DNA of 64,000 nucleotides, from assembly GCA_031180825.1 (NCBI GenBank), contig JAPSLM010000002.1, positions 186,001 through 250,000 of the forward strand, written 5' to 3'. Positions within the stretch are counted from its first letter, which is position 1, and each line of letters starts with the position of its first letter. This DNA is from Paenibacillus sp. (lineage in GTDB: Bacteria; Bacillota; Bacilli; Paenibacillales; NBRC-103111). The notes beneath the pieces are model-generated. The model did no database searches, was not told the origin of the DNA, and saw only the letters and a program-made list of their open reading frames with translations. The position numbers and the translations under genes were made by a program. Of the stretch, positions 17,192-25,809 are shown one piece after another.

Positions 17192-18136
17192 ATGAACATA
17201 CAACGTTGGTTGAAACGCTTATCCTTTGCGAGCATGGCCGGCATGTTTTTGATCTTGCTGATGGGCGCGCTGGTGACGAAAACGGAATCGGGCCGCGGCT
17301 GCGGCGACGATTGGCCGCTGTGCAACGGAAAGTTCATTCCTGCTTATACGATCGAATCGATGATTGAGTACAGCCACCGCTTTGTGGTCGGCGTCGTGGG
17401 CTTGATTTTGCTTGCTACGACCATTCTCGTACTGCTGTACAGCAACCGCAAGGATGCCAAATGGTACGTAGGCGGAGCGATGGCGTTCACGGTGCTGCAG
17501 GCGATTCTCGGCGCCATGGCCGTCGTATGGCCGCAATCCGGCCCGGTGCTTGCTTTGCACTTCGGCTTTTCGCTGCTGTCGTTTGCCTTTACGCTGCTGC
17601 TGTACCTGGTCTACACGAAATTCGGAGAGGCGATGCACCGCGGCGACGGAACGAGCTTGACCAAAGGAGTGCGTGCGGCCATCTGGGGCATTTTGATCTA
17701 CTCTTATGTCGTCGTTTATTTGGGAGCCTTCGTCCGGCATACGGAATCAACCGGCGGCTGTATCGGCTGGCCCTTGTGCAACGGACAAGTCATTCCGGAG
17801 CTGACCGGCGCGACCGGCATCGTATTCATGCACCGCGCCGCTGCTGCGGTACTCGGGATCGCCATTCTGGTGCTGTACCTGGTCGTACGGATGCAGGCGC
17901 ATACGGATAGCGCAATTTATCGGGCGACCCGTTTATCCCTTGTGTTTGTTATTCTGCAAATCTTAAGCGGCGGCTTTGTTACGCTGTCCATGGGATACGA
18001 CATTTATCTGGTCGCGAGCATGCTGCATGCGCTGCTGATCTCCTGCTTGTTCGGTATTCTATGTTACTTGGGGATAACGTCTCTGCATGCGGCAGAGGGG
18101 AAGGTACGGGCTTACGCGGCTCCTCGGCTGCCGTAA
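17192..18136 (+). CDS. ctaA: Haem A synthase CtaA
   Basis: 314 residues, eight predicted membrane helices in two homologous four-helix halves. CtaA oxidises the C8 methyl of haem O to the formyl group of haem A for cytochrome aa3/caa3 oxidase. The first extracytoplasmic loop has CGDDWPLC (Cys37, Cys44) followed by Glu59 and His62 in IEYSHR, matching the CxxxxxxC/E/H arrangement of Bacillus CtaA; the second loop has CIGWPLC. The other haem ligand His lies in LALHFGFS. ctaB and the oxidase genes are not in the window. A TATAAT at 17102-17107 may belong to its promoter. Confidence 0.95.
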   Translation: MNIQRWLKRLSFASMAGMFLILLMGALVTKTESGRGCGDDWPLCNGKFIPAYTIESMIEYSHRFVVGVVGLILLATTILVLLYSNRKDAKWYVGGAMAFTVLQAILGAMAVVWPQSGPVLALHFGFSLLSFAFTLLLYLVYTKFGEAMHRGDGTSLTKGVRAAIWGILIYSYVVVYLGAFVRHTESTGGCIGWPLCNGQVIPELTGATGIVFMHRAAAAVLGIAILVLYLVVRMQAHTDSAIYRATRLSLVFVILQILSGGFVTLSMGYDIYLVASMLHALLISCLFGILCYLGITSLHAAEGKVRAYAAPRLP

Positions 18137-18183
18137 GCCTCTCTTTTTTACCATAAATCCTGTCCGGGGACATTGGGCAATGA

Positions 18184-18189
18184 TATAAT
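18184..18189 (+). promoter_or_regulatory. Extended -10 element before the UbiD-family gene
   Basis: TGATATAAT (extended TGn plus TATAAT, 18181-18189) lies 38 bases before the ATG. No good -35 is present, as is common with extended -10 promoters. Confidence 0.45.
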
Positions 18190-18226
18190 TCATTTCATGG
18201 GATGAAAGAAGGGGGACACTCGGCCA

Positions 18227-19987
18227 ATGAGATTCGAAAATTTACGCAGCTTTCTGGAAGCGCTTCGTAAGGAAAATCAATTAAAAGTCATCTCCGCGCC
18301 GGTCGATCCGAATTTGGAGCTTGCCGAAATTCACCGCAGGGTCATCGACGAGCAAGGGCCTGCGCTGCTGTTCACCAATGTCAAAGGAGCCTCCTTCCCG
18401 GTGGCGACCAATCTGTTCGGAACAAGCCGGAGGGTAGACCTCGCGTTCGGGCCGCGTCCCGAGCAGTTGATGAAGGATATTATCGCCGCTAAAGACACGC
18501 TGCTTCCGCCTACGCCGAAGGCGGTCTGGGACCAGCGGCAGCTTCTCCTGGACCTTCTTAAAGTCGGGACCAAAAACGTGTCCTCCGACGCGGCTCCGGT
18601 GCTGCAGCAGTGCAAGACCGAGGCGCCGCTTGCCGGACTTCCTGTCTTGACAAGCTGGCAGGAAGACGGAGGGCCGTTTGTCACGCTGCCGCTGGTGTAT
18701 ACCGAGCACCCGGAGAATGGCCATCATAACCTGGGCATGTACCGGATGCAGGTATACGACGACCGGACGACAGGGATGCACTGGCAAATTCATAAAGGCG
18801 GCGGCTTCCATTACCACGAGGCGGAGAAGCGCGGACAAGCGCTGCCGGTGACGGTCTTTCTCGGCGGGCCGCCGGCCTTGATCGCGTCGGCGATTGCGCC
18901 TGTGCCCGAGCATTTGCCGGAGCTGCTGCTGACTTCGCTCATTATGGGCCAGAAGCTGCCGCTCACAGCCAATCCGCACGGCGGACATCGGCTCGTCGCC
19001 GAGGCGGAATTTGCGATTTGCGGCTCGGTAGCGCCGCATGTGCGCCGCCCCGAAGGGCCGTTCGGAGATCACTACGGCTATTATTCGCTGACCCACGATT
19101 TTCCCGTGTTCAATGTCAGCCATATGTGGCACCGCAAGGACGCCATCTATCCGGCTACGATTGTCGGCAAGCCGAGACAAGAGGACTACTATCTCGGAGA
19201 GTTTCTGCAAAAGCTGCTGTCGCCCGCTTTCCCGATGGCGATGCCGGGCGTCAAGGACCTGTGGACTTACGCCGAAACCGGCTTTCATGCGCTTGCCGCG
19301 GCGATTGTCCGCGAGAGCTACAGCCGCGAGGCGATCGTCTCGGCGTTCCGGATTCTCGGCGAAGGTCAGCTGTCGCTGACGAAGTTTTTAATAGTGACGG
19401 ATCGGCAACTGGATCTGGAACGTTTCCCGGCGCTGCTGGAGACGGTGCTGGAGCGGTTCGACCCGCTGCAGGACCTGTACGTCTTCGGCAATACGTCGCA
19501 CGATACGCTCGATTATACCGGCGACCGGCTTAACCACGGCAGCAAAGCGGTGCTGGTCGGGGTCGGCGAACCGAAGCGGGAGCTGCCGGCCGTCTACATG
19601 GGCGGGGAGCTGCCGGGCGTTTCGGCTGCCGCCGTTTATTGCCGCGGCTGTCTCGTCGTCTCCGGGGCCTCCTATACGGACGATCCCGGATTGGCCAACC
19701 GGTTGGCGGAGGAGGCGGGAGATCGTCTGGCCCAGTGGCCGCTGGTCATCGTGGCGGACGAGACGTCCATTGCCGGCGATCAAACGGCTTTCCTCTGGAC
19801 GGTGTTCACACGATTTAACCCGGCGGCCGACATCTATGCGCGCACGCAGGTCAAACGCCATCATATCGGCTACGAGCTGCCGCTTGTGATTGACGCGCGA
19901 ATGAAGCCCGGATACCCGGACGAGCTTTTCCCGCGGGAAGATATCGTGAAGTTGGTCGATTCCCGGTGGAGCGAATATTTTGCTTAA
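18227..19987 (+). CDS. UbiD-family prenylated-FMN decarboxylase, probably menaquinone pathway
   Basis: 586 residues. It carries the UbiD hallmarks: NLFGTSRRVDLAFG, MHWQIHKGGGFHYHEAEKRGQALPVTVFLGGPPAL, and PEGPFGDHYGYYS, which contains the conserved catalytic region, followed by HMWHRKDAIYPATIVG. Such enzymes use prenylated FMN made by a UbiX partner, which is not in the window. Because mqnE lies 5 kb away, it is plausibly the decarboxylase (MqnL-type) of the futalosine menaquinone route; phenolic-acid decarboxylation is an alternative. The gene ends at a clear terminator. Confidence 0.88.
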   Translation: MRFENLRSFLEALRKENQLKVISAPVDPNLELAEIHRRVIDEQGPALLFTNVKGASFPVATNLFGTSRRVDLAFGPRPEQLMKDIIAAKDTLLPPTPKAVWDQRQLLLDLLKVGTKNVSSDAAPVLQQCKTEAPLAGLPVLTSWQEDGGPFVTLPLVYTEHPENGHHNLGMYRMQVYDDRTTGMHWQIHKGGGFHYHEAEKRGQALPVTVFLGGPPALIASAIAPVPEHLPELLLTSLIMGQKLPLTANPHGGHRLVAEAEFAICGSVAPHVRRPEGPFGDHYGYYSLTHDFPVFNVSHMWHRKDAIYPATIVGKPRQEDYYLGEFLQKLLSPAFPMAMPGVKDLWTYAETGFHALAAAIVRESYSREAIVSAFRILGEGQLSLTKFLIVTDRQLDLERFPALLETVLERFDPLQDLYVFGNTSHDTLDYTGDRLNHGSKAVLVGVGEPKRELPAVYMGGELPGVSAAAVYCRGCLVVSGASYTDDPGLANRLAEEAGDRLAQWPLVIVADETSIAGDQTAFLWTVFTRFNPAADIYARTQVKRHHIGYELPLVIDARMKPGYPDELFPREDIVKLVDSRWSEYFA

Positions 19988-20005
19988 TTTTTTGAACGCA
20001 ACCGA

Positions 20006-20054
20006 CGACAGCGGCGTGTCCTTTGGATAGACAATGCGCCGCTGTCGTTTTTTT
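20006..20054 (+). terminator. Terminator after UbiD-family gene
   Basis: CGACAGCGGC (20006-20015) pairs with its complement at 20038-20047, followed by seven Ts. Confidence 0.85.
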
Positions 20055-20126
20055 GCAGGCGCGATTGGTTTTGCAAAACGGGATCGGGTATACTGAATGG
20101 GACAACGGGATAGGATGGAGACACCT

Positions 20127-20825
20127 ATGTTAAGAGCGATTTTTAGCGAGCCGCCCAGGCAGGACAGCGGGCTGCTGCTCGAGGCCAACGAGGCGATCCG
20201 GGGATATTTGCGAACCGTCACCCGGATGAAAAAAGGGGCGGCTCCGACCCCCCAGGAGCGACGTGATGCGATCTGGTGCCAAAGCTTTCTGCGGGCATTG
20301 GATGAATTGGAACAAAGCCAGTACGCGGCCATCCGCTACGGGGAACGGGTGAAGACCGAGTTCGTCGACCGGATGGAACGGGAGGAGCTGGACGATTATC
20401 ACCGCCATTTATATTATTACAACAACGCGCTGATTCGTCTGTTCGCCGTGCTGGACAAGCTGGGGCATTTCATGAACGAGCATTTTGCTTTGAAGACGGA
20501 GAAGATCAAATCGCGCTTCTCGTATTTCACCGTTCTTCGCAATATGCATCAGCACAAGCTGTTTACGGACTTGGAGGCGAAGCTCTACGAGCTGAAAATA
20601 AGCTGCAAAGAGCCGCTCACGCGCTTGCGCAATCAGCGAAATATGGAAATCCATACGATAAACGCCGACCTGCTGGACGATCTGATGAAAGCGGAAGAAG
20701 CGAAATACGGAGAACGGCTCCGTTTCGAGACGGAGGATGTCCGCGAAAATTTGGCCGATCTCGGGCAAGGCTGCGACATGGCGCTTCGTTCGGTGTCGAC
20801 CGTATTTCGTTACCTGGCCCGGTGA
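20127..20825 (+). CDS. HEPN-domain protein (Cthe_2314-like)
   Basis: 232 residues, all helical, no membrane segment. The body (HRHLYYYNNALIRLFAVLDKLGHFMNEHF, then LRNMHQHKLF and LRNQRNMEIHTINADLLDDL) resembles the HEPN_Cthe2314 family. Two R-x4-H motifs are visible, R138-N-M-H-Q-H143 and R171-N-M-E-I-H176; R-N-x3-H is the metal-independent RNase signature of many HEPN proteins. Whether this copy cleaves RNA is unknown, and no MNT-type nucleotidyltransferase antitoxin is beside it. The ATG at 20127 follows GGATGGAG; an ATG four codons upstream is possible. An SDR gene follows after 100 bases. Confidence 0.65.
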   Translation: MLRAIFSEPPRQDSGLLLEANEAIRGYLRTVTRMKKGAAPTPQERRDAIWCQSFLRALDELEQSQYAAIRYGERVKTEFVDRMEREELDDYHRHLYYYNNALIRLFAVLDKLGHFMNEHFALKTEKIKSRFSYFTVLRNMHQHKLFTDLEAKLYELKISCKEPLTRLRNQRNMEIHTINADLLDDLMKAEEAKYGERLRFETEDVRENLADLGQGCDMALRSVSTVFRYLAR

Positions 20826-20925
20826 CCCGCCGGGCCGGGTAGCGCCGCGGGTCAAGTTGAATCGCTCTCCGGCTTGCACTATACTTTGTATAGAACGGAA
20901 CGAACGAGAAGCGGGAGGTGGGAGC

Positions 20926-21744
20926 ATGGAGGGACAGCGGAAAACCGCCCTCATTACGGGAAGCGCCAAAGGCCTTGGAAAAATGACTGCGCTCCTGCTT
21001 GCCGAACGGGGAACCGATATCGTGCTGAATTACGTGCACAGCGAGAAGGAAGCGTTCGAGCTGCGCGCGGCGATACGCCGCATGGGTGTACGCTGCGAGG
21101 CAGTACAGGGAAGCGTAGCCGTTCCGGCTGACCGGGAGAGACTTGTACAGGAGGCGGTCCGCCATTTCGGTTCGATCGACATTCTGATCAACAACGCCGG
21201 TCCGTTCATCCGCGAGCGCCGGCTGTTCATGGAGTACGAGCTTGGGGAAATCAACGAGCTGATGCAGGGCAACCTGCTCGGCGTGATGCATTTGGATCAT
21301 CTGGTTATTCCGATGATGCGGCGGAAGCAGTGGGGCCGGATCATTCACTTCGGCTTCGGCCATGCGGCGGAGGCGCGGGGATGGCCGCACCGGGCAGCCT
21401 ATGCGGCGGCCAAGGTCGGTCTCGTCTCTTTCACGAAAACGCTGGCCGTGGAAGAAGCGTCGGAGGGGATTACGGTCAACATGATTTGCCCGGGGGACAT
21501 TCGCGGCGCCAATAAAGAGCGGACGATCGGCGAGGTGGAGCATTTGCAGGACGACGAATCCCCGCGCGGACGTCCCGGGACGGGAGAGGATATCGCCCGG
21601 GTGATCGCTTTTTTATGCGAAGAGCGTTCGGATTTCATTACCGGAAACATTATGGATGTGTCCGGAGGGTTGGACCCGATCCGCGCCATGATCGGTAACG
21701 GGACCGTGCAAGCAGCCGCAAACGGCACAAAAAAACAGCCCTGA
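20926..21744 (+). CDS. SDR-family oxidoreductase with altered catalytic serine
   Basis: 272 residues. The Rossmann glycine motif is TGSAKGLGK near the N-terminus, NNAG follows in the central sheet, and the active-site YxxxK is intact in AAYAAAKVG. At the position where the catalytic Ser normally sits, the strand reads IIHFGFGHAAEARGW with no serine, so chemistry may be weakened or changed. FabG-like 3-oxoacyl or sugar reductases are the nearest relatives. GGGAGGTGGGAG precedes the ATG at 20926. The gene end is part of a terminator shared with the convergent NifU gene. Confidence 0.82.
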   Translation: MEGQRKTALITGSAKGLGKMTALLLAERGTDIVLNYVHSEKEAFELRAAIRRMGVRCEAVQGSVAVPADRERLVQEAVRHFGSIDILINNAGPFIRERRLFMEYELGEINELMQGNLLGVMHLDHLVIPMMRRKQWGRIIHFGFGHAAEARGWPHRAAYAAAKVGLVSFTKTLAVEEASEGITVNMICPGDIRGANKERTIGEVEHLQDDESPRGRPGTGEDIARVIAFLCEERSDFITGNIMDVSGGLDPIRAMIGNGTVQAAANGTKKQP

Positions 21745-21776
21745 GCGGCGCATGGTTGCATGCGGGCCAGGGCTGT
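21735..21776. terminator. Terminator shared by SDR and NifU-like genes
   Basis: AACAGCCCTG paired with CAGGGCTGTT, preceded by a run of A (T-run for the minus strand). It overlaps the last codons of the SDR gene. Confidence 0.75.
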
Positions 21777-21810
21777 TCTCCGCAAAAACAGCGATTCGGC
21801 GGTTAGTGCA

Positions 21811-22059
21811 TTAGAATACTTGCATAACCTCTTGAACGCCTTCCACTTCTTCAAGCAGGGCGCGTTCGATACCGGCTTTAAGCGTGATGGTCGAGCTTGG
21901 GCAGCTGCCGCAAGCGCCCACCAAGCGCAGTTTCACGATGCCGTCTTCAACGTCGACCAGCTCTACGTCGCCGCCGTCGCGCTGCAGGAACGGACGCAGC
22001 TTATCTAAAACTTCAAGAACCTCGTCGTACATGGTGCTTTGCTGAGTGTTCTCGCTCAT
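21811..22059 (-). CDS. NifU-like Fe-S scaffold protein
   Basis: 82 residues, a stand-alone NifU C-terminal domain. The block [19 protein letters not shown] is diagnostic, and the cluster-binding Cys pair is in GACGSCPSS (Cys50, Cys53). Such proteins hold and hand over [4Fe-4S] clusters. Of three in-frame ATGs close together (22065, 22062, 22059), the last has the best spacing from AAGGGAG. It is divergent from the YuzB-like gene, an arrangement also found around yutI/yuzB in Bacillus. An IscA-type gene lies 3 kb downstream. Confidence 0.92.
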   Translation of the reverse strand: MSENTQQSTMYDEVLEVLDKLRPFLQRDGGDVELVDVEDGIVKLRLVGACGSCPSSTITLKAGIERALLEEVEGVQEVMQVF

Positions 22060-22137
22060 TTGCATCATCTCCCTTCTTATTTTATTATAGTACAATCGAC
22101 CGAAAATTAAAATGGCTGTAAGGCAGGCGAATGTGCG

Positions 22138-22395
22138 ATGAGACCGATCATTGAATTTTGTACGAACAATATGCATCACGGGACAGCCAAGCTGATGCAG
22201 CAGCTGGAGCAAAATCCCGAATACGACGTGATCGAGTACGGATGCCTCGGCAACTGCGGCGAATGCTATTTGGCTCCGTTTGCGCTGGTAAACGGCGAAA
22301 TCGTAGCGGCAGCCACCGCCGAGGAGCTGGAGGCGGCCATTCAGCTGAAAATTAAAGAGATCGAGGCGATGCTCGATCTCTTTAAAGACGAATAA
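22138..22395 (+). CDS. YuzB-like (DUF1450) protein
   Basis: 85 residues. The first half has [18 protein letters not shown] and a Cys-rich segment [20 protein letters not shown], the DUF1450 signature. The Cys spacing resembles thioredoxin-like [2Fe-2S] proteins, so metal or redox chemistry is plausible, but the family has no firm function. It is convergent with the YutJ-like gene, ending two bases before that gene's stop codon. The order NifU / YuzB / YutJ is conserved in Bacillales. Confidence 0.85.
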   Translation: MRPIIEFCTNNMHHGTAKLMQQLEQNPEYDVIEYGCLGNCGECYLAPFALVNGEIVAAATAEELEAAIQLKIKEIEAMLDLFKDE

Positions 22396-22397
22396 AA

Positions 22398-23462
22398 TTA
22401 CCCCAAATGACGCTTCGACATCCAGAGTACGCCGCTCTTCAAGGCACGGGGCACCATGCCGAGCATGACCGTCCGCTTGCCCATCAGGCCGAAGCCGGCC
22501 TTTTTGCCGAGCGATCCGAGAACTCCCTTGAGCTTGATTTTACCGAGCCGGGGAGTTTCGTTTTTCCATACGGCCTGCAGTACTTCCGCCACTTGCTTGC
22601 CTTGCGCTTCTGCCGCTTGTCCGCTCGGGGAGAAGGGCAGGGCCGCACAGTCGCCGACAACATAAATTTCATTGTAATCGGGCAGCTGGTGATATTCGTT
22701 AATCGTTAACCGTCCTTGATTGTCCTTGGGCAGATTCAGGTTCTGCACGATCGGGCTGGGCTGAATGCCGGCAGTCCAGATGGTAATGTCGGTCTGGATG
22801 ATTTCCTGCTGGTTGTATAGCAGCCCGCCTTCCAAGCGGCTTAACGATACGTGCGAGCGCAGCTCGATGTCGTGCTCCAGCATCCACTCGCGCACATACC
22901 GCTGCAGTCTTTCCGGGAAAGGAGACAGCACGCTGGCGCCGCGGTCCAGGATGCGGATGTTCAAGTCCGGCCGGCTTTCGCGCAGCTCCGCCGCCATTTC
23001 TACGCCGCTGAGACCGCCCCCGACAATGGTAATCTGGCCGTAAGGAGCCGTATCGTTGGCCGCCTGATACGTTTTGCGGGTGGCCGACAGCGACTGAATG
23101 CTGTTCGAGTATTCCTGCGCCCCGGGAATGTTATGGTATTTGTCCACGCATCCGAGCGCGATGACCAGCCAGTCGTAAGACAGCGGTTCGTCGTTCGCGA
23201 AACGGATCACTTTCTGCTCGGGATCGACGGCTGTGACTTCGCCGTATTTCAGAATCAATCTCGGGTCTACCGGAAAATGCACCCGAATGTCTTGTTCGGA
23301 CACCGTCCCGGCAGCAAGCGCGTAATATTCCGTCTTCAGTCCCTGATAAGGCATCCGGTCGATCATGATCATCACCGTGTCGGCCGGGATGTCTCCTTCC
23401 AGCAATTCTTTCGCTACCGTCAGTCCGCCGTAGCCTCCGCCCAAAATGACAAGTTTTTTCAT
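22398..23462 (-). CDS. NADH dehydrogenase-like FAD oxidoreductase (YutJ-like)
   Basis: 354 residues. The N-terminal FAD-binding motif is [11 protein letters not shown] and a second dinucleotide-binding motif is [17 protein letters not shown] near residue 145; [10 protein letters not shown] near 270 binds the FAD ribityl chain. The arrangement is that of type II NADH dehydrogenases and their relatives. Compared with the ndh at 48151 it is about 40 residues shorter. It may pass electrons from NAD(P)H to quinone or another acceptor. It lies 31 bases downstream of mqnE and is probably co-transcribed. Confidence 0.88.
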   Translation of the reverse strand: MKKLVILGGGYGGLTVAKELLEGDIPADTVMIMIDRMPYQGLKTEYYALAAGTVSEQDIRVHFPVDPRLILKYGEVTAVDPEQKVIRFANDEPLSYDWLVIALGCVDKYHNIPGAQEYSNSIQSLSATRKTYQAANDTAPYGQITIVGGGLSGVEMAAELRESRPDLNIRILDRGASVLSPFPERLQRYVREWMLEHDIELRSHVSLSRLEGGLLYNQQEIIQTDITIWTAGIQPSPIVQNLNLPKDNQGRLTINEYHQLPDYNEIYVVGDCAALPFSPSGQAAEAQGKQVAEVLQAVWKNETPRLGKIKLKGVLGSLGKKAGFGLMGKRTVMLGMVPRALKSGVLWMSKRHLG

Positions 23463-23493
23463 ACAACGGTTAACCCTTTCTTTTATGACTTAA

Positions 23494-24597
23494 TTAGTAG
23501 ACCTTGATCTCGTTATAGAAAGTATCGCGCTCGACGGCAATGCGGCCGGCTCCTTGAATAAGCCAGACCAGCTCATCCCGTGTCATGCCTTCCGGCGAGG
23601 TAGCTCCGGCGGAATGGCTGATGCGTTCCTGGATAATCGTGCCGTGGGCGTCCGAAGCGCCGAACGTCAGGGCAATTTGCGTAAGCTGCGTACCAAGGTT
23701 GATGAAATACGCTTTGATATGCTGAATGTTGTCCAGCATCAGACGGCTGATTGCGATCGTCTTCAGATTGTCGAACGCCGATACCCGGCGTTTGATGCTG
23801 GCGTTAACGCTGGCCGGCTGAACCGAGTTCGGTATAAAGACCATGAAGCCGCCGGTTTCGTCCTGCAGCTCGCGCAGGTACATCATGTGCCGGATCCGTT
23901 CCTCGAACGTCTCGATGGAGCCGAACAGCATGGTGGCATGCGTTTTCATGCCGAGCTGATGCGCGGTGCGGTGCACTTCCAGCCATGCTTCGGTCGAGGC
24001 TTTATCGACCAGATGCATTTTCTTGCGGTAACGCTCGGACAAAATTTCCGCGCCCCCGCCCGGCATCGTGCCGAGTCCCGCATCTATCAGCGTTTGCAGC
24101 ACTTCTTTATAGCTTAACCCGCTGAGCCGGGAAAAAAACTCGATCTCGGCCGCCGTGTGAGCCTTGATGGTCACATTCGGATAGCGCTGCTTCAGTCCTT
24201 TGATACAGTCGACATAATACTGGAACGGCACGTTCGGATTGTGGCCGCCCGTAATATGGAACTCCCGCATGTTCGGATGGTAATGCTTGTCGATGTAATC
24301 GAACATCTCCTCGGCCGTCAGTGTGTACGCACCTTCCTCGCCCTCGTCGCGGCGGAAATGGCAGAACGCGCAGTGCTCCTCGCAAACGTTGGTGAAGTAC
24401 AGACTCATGTTGTCGACGAAATACACTTTTTTGCCGTTCTTTTTCAGGTTCATCTGATTAGCTAATTGTCCAATGGTTAATAAATCGTCCGTTTCGTACA
24501 GAAAAACGCCGTCTTCCAGGGTCAAACGCTCTCCGTGCTCCACTTTTTCGGCGATTTCGGCCATGCGCCTTTCCTGGCTGTTGATGGTCATACTCAT
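23494..24597 (-). CDS. mqnE: Aminofutalosine synthase MqnE (radical SAM)
   Basis: 367 residues. The radical-SAM cluster motif CxxxCxxC is Cys72-EEH-Cys76-AF-Cys79. Further marks are REFHITGGHNP, GLGTMPGGGAEILSERYR and THATMLFGSIET, all typical of the MqnE/MqnC group; the aminofutalosine synthase branch fits best. The enzyme joins SAM and a chorismate-derived enolpyruvyl benzoate in the futalosine route to menaquinone. The ATG has a GGAGGTGG site. The partners mqnA, mqnC and mqnD are not in the window. The upstream region is long and contains two hairpins. Confidence 0.93.
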   Translation of the reverse strand: MSMTINSQERRMAEIAEKVEHGERLTLEDGVFLYETDDLLTIGQLANQMNLKKNGKKVYFVDNMSLYFTNVCEEHCAFCHFRRDEGEEGAYTLTAEEMFDYIDKHYHPNMREFHITGGHNPNVPFQYYVDCIKGLKQRYPNVTIKAHTAAEIEFFSRLSGLSYKEVLQTLIDAGLGTMPGGGAEILSERYRKKMHLVDKASTEAWLEVHRTAHQLGMKTHATMLFGSIETFEERIRHMMYLRELQDETGGFMVFIPNSVQPASVNASIKRRVSAFDNLKTIAISRLMLDNIQHIKAYFINLGTQLTQIALTFGASDAHGTIIQERISHSAGATSPEGMTRDELVWLIQGAGRIAVERDTFYNEIKVY

Positions 24598-25033
24598 GGT
24601 TTAGCCACCTCCGTAAATGGGTCAGGCGCCCCTGCTTTTCATGGACGGGACGCTCTGTCGATGAAGTTGTACAATGATACAGGGAACCGCTTCTTTCACA
24701 GGCTGCTGCGGACGAGCCGCGGAAGCTGTGAAAGCTTGCACATGGTCAACCGGCCAAAGACGCACAGGCAGGCGAAGCTTGGACGTATTCTGTAAAATAC
24801 GAAGCTTCGCTTAAGCGCTTGGTTAGCCGACGATGCGTTTCTCCCGAATGACATGTGTGAAAAACAATACTCCTTATTATAAACCTACTGCCGGAGAGGG
24901 GCAATACATGAATCGCTAAAACTATATTCCTGTTGTAAAAAACGAACAAGATAGGGTTTGATTCCTATTTTCAAAGGCTGGAGAGTTTAGTATACTATGA
25001 GACTGAAAACCTATTGGGTAGGATGGTGCCAAG
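24598..25033. other. Long intergenic region with two hairpins
   Basis: No gene is supported. Hairpin A pairs CTTTCACAG (24693-24701) with 24726-24734. Hairpin B pairs GCGAAGCTT (24772-24780) with 24802-24810 and extends inward with GTATT/AATAC. Neither has a T-run, so neither is an ordinary terminator; both would lie in a long mqnE leader. For the rightward gene, TATACT at 24991-24996 with TTTTCA 17 bases upstream is a plausible promoter. Confidence 0.45.
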
Positions 25034-25216
25034 TTGCTTACTCCAGCTCTCGACGAGCAGGCCTCCATTTCCGAAGAAATCGAAGACATGCGTGAACAGA
25101 TGGTAAGTTTAGGAAAACGGCTCGGGCTCATGCATCCGGAAGTGCAGCACTGCAGCAGACAATTGGATCAATTGGTGCTTCGTTATTATGAAGCCCATAA
25201 AGCGGACAGACGATGA
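25034..25216 (+). CDS. Spo0E-like aspartyl-phosphate phosphatase
   Basis: 60 residues beginning at TTG, with AGGATGG upstream. It is two helices joined by a turn, with the family motif S-R-Q-L-D-Q-L-V (Spo0E consensus S-x-x-L-D) at residues 41-48. Spo0E-type proteins remove phosphate from Spo0A~P and so delay sporulation; the Bacillus family also includes YisI, YnzD and relatives. Which response regulator it acts on is not shown. Confidence 0.85.
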   Translation: MLTPALDEQASISEEIEDMREQMVSLGKRLGLMHPEVQHCSRQLDQLVLRYYEAHKADRR

Positions 25217-25299
25217 GGCAGCCCTTGAGGACCGACGCCGGAAGGAGTATACTTCTATATAGAAGTACATTTTCGAGCAGGTAAGGGAGGCATGGCGAT

Positions 25300-25662
25300 A
25301 TGATTAAAATCAGCGAAACGGCTTGCGATAAAATTAAAGAAATGCTCGCGGCGGAGGAAGCACCGAATCTGTTCCTGCGCGTAGGCGTCAAGGAAGGCGG
25401 CTGCAGCGGCTTTTCCTACGGGATGGGCTTTGACGACAACGAGCAGGAAGGCGACAAAGTCATGGACATCCACGGGCTGAAGGTCGTCGTGGACGAAGAG
25501 AGCGCCAAATATTTGTACGGCGTGGAGATCGATTTCCAAGACACCGGCATCGGCGGCGGGTTCAGCATCCACAACCCGAACGCAGTAGCCACATGCGGCT
25601 GCGGCTCCAGCTTCCGCACGAAGCCGGAGGAAGAAGCGCTGGCGCAGCCTTGCGAGGATTGA
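25300..25662 (+). CDS. IscA/HesB-type iron-sulphur assembly protein
   Basis: 120 residues. The three conserved cysteines are Cys35 (GGCSG) and Cys99/Cys101 (TCGCGSSF). A-type carriers like this bind Fe or an Fe-S cluster and deliver it to apoproteins. The insert EQEGDKVMDIHGLKVVVDEESAKYL is standard. The C-terminal extension of about 18 residues after the last Cys is slightly longer than usual. TAAGGGAGG precedes the ATG. A terminator follows at 25723. Confidence 0.93.
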   Translation: MIKISETACDKIKEMLAAEEAPNLFLRVGVKEGGCSGFSYGMGFDDNEQEGDKVMDIHGLKVVVDEESAKYLYGVEIDFQDTGIGGGFSIHNPNAVATCGCGSSFRTKPEEEALAQPCED

Positions 25663-25722
25663 GGCGGGGGACACGCAACGAAGTCAAAAAAGATCAAAAG
25701 AGGTCAACATAACGTAACACAA

Positions 25723-25765
25723 AAACGCCACTCAAGCGGAATGATCCGTTCGGGTGGCGTTATTT
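25723..25765. terminator. Terminator between IscA-type and GNAT genes
   Basis: AACGCCACTCAAGCGGA pairs imperfectly with TCCGTTCGGGTGGCGTT, followed by a T-rich stretch; it separates convergent genes. Confidence 0.75.
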
Positions 25766-25809
25766 ATTACGTCTTATTTTTACCGTCATTTTGCGTGCTT
25801 TACGTTCCG

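Noticed and set aside
24598..25033. SAM, cobalamin or T-box riboswitch before mqnE
   Set aside because: None of the conserved core sequences of these classes is present on either strand.
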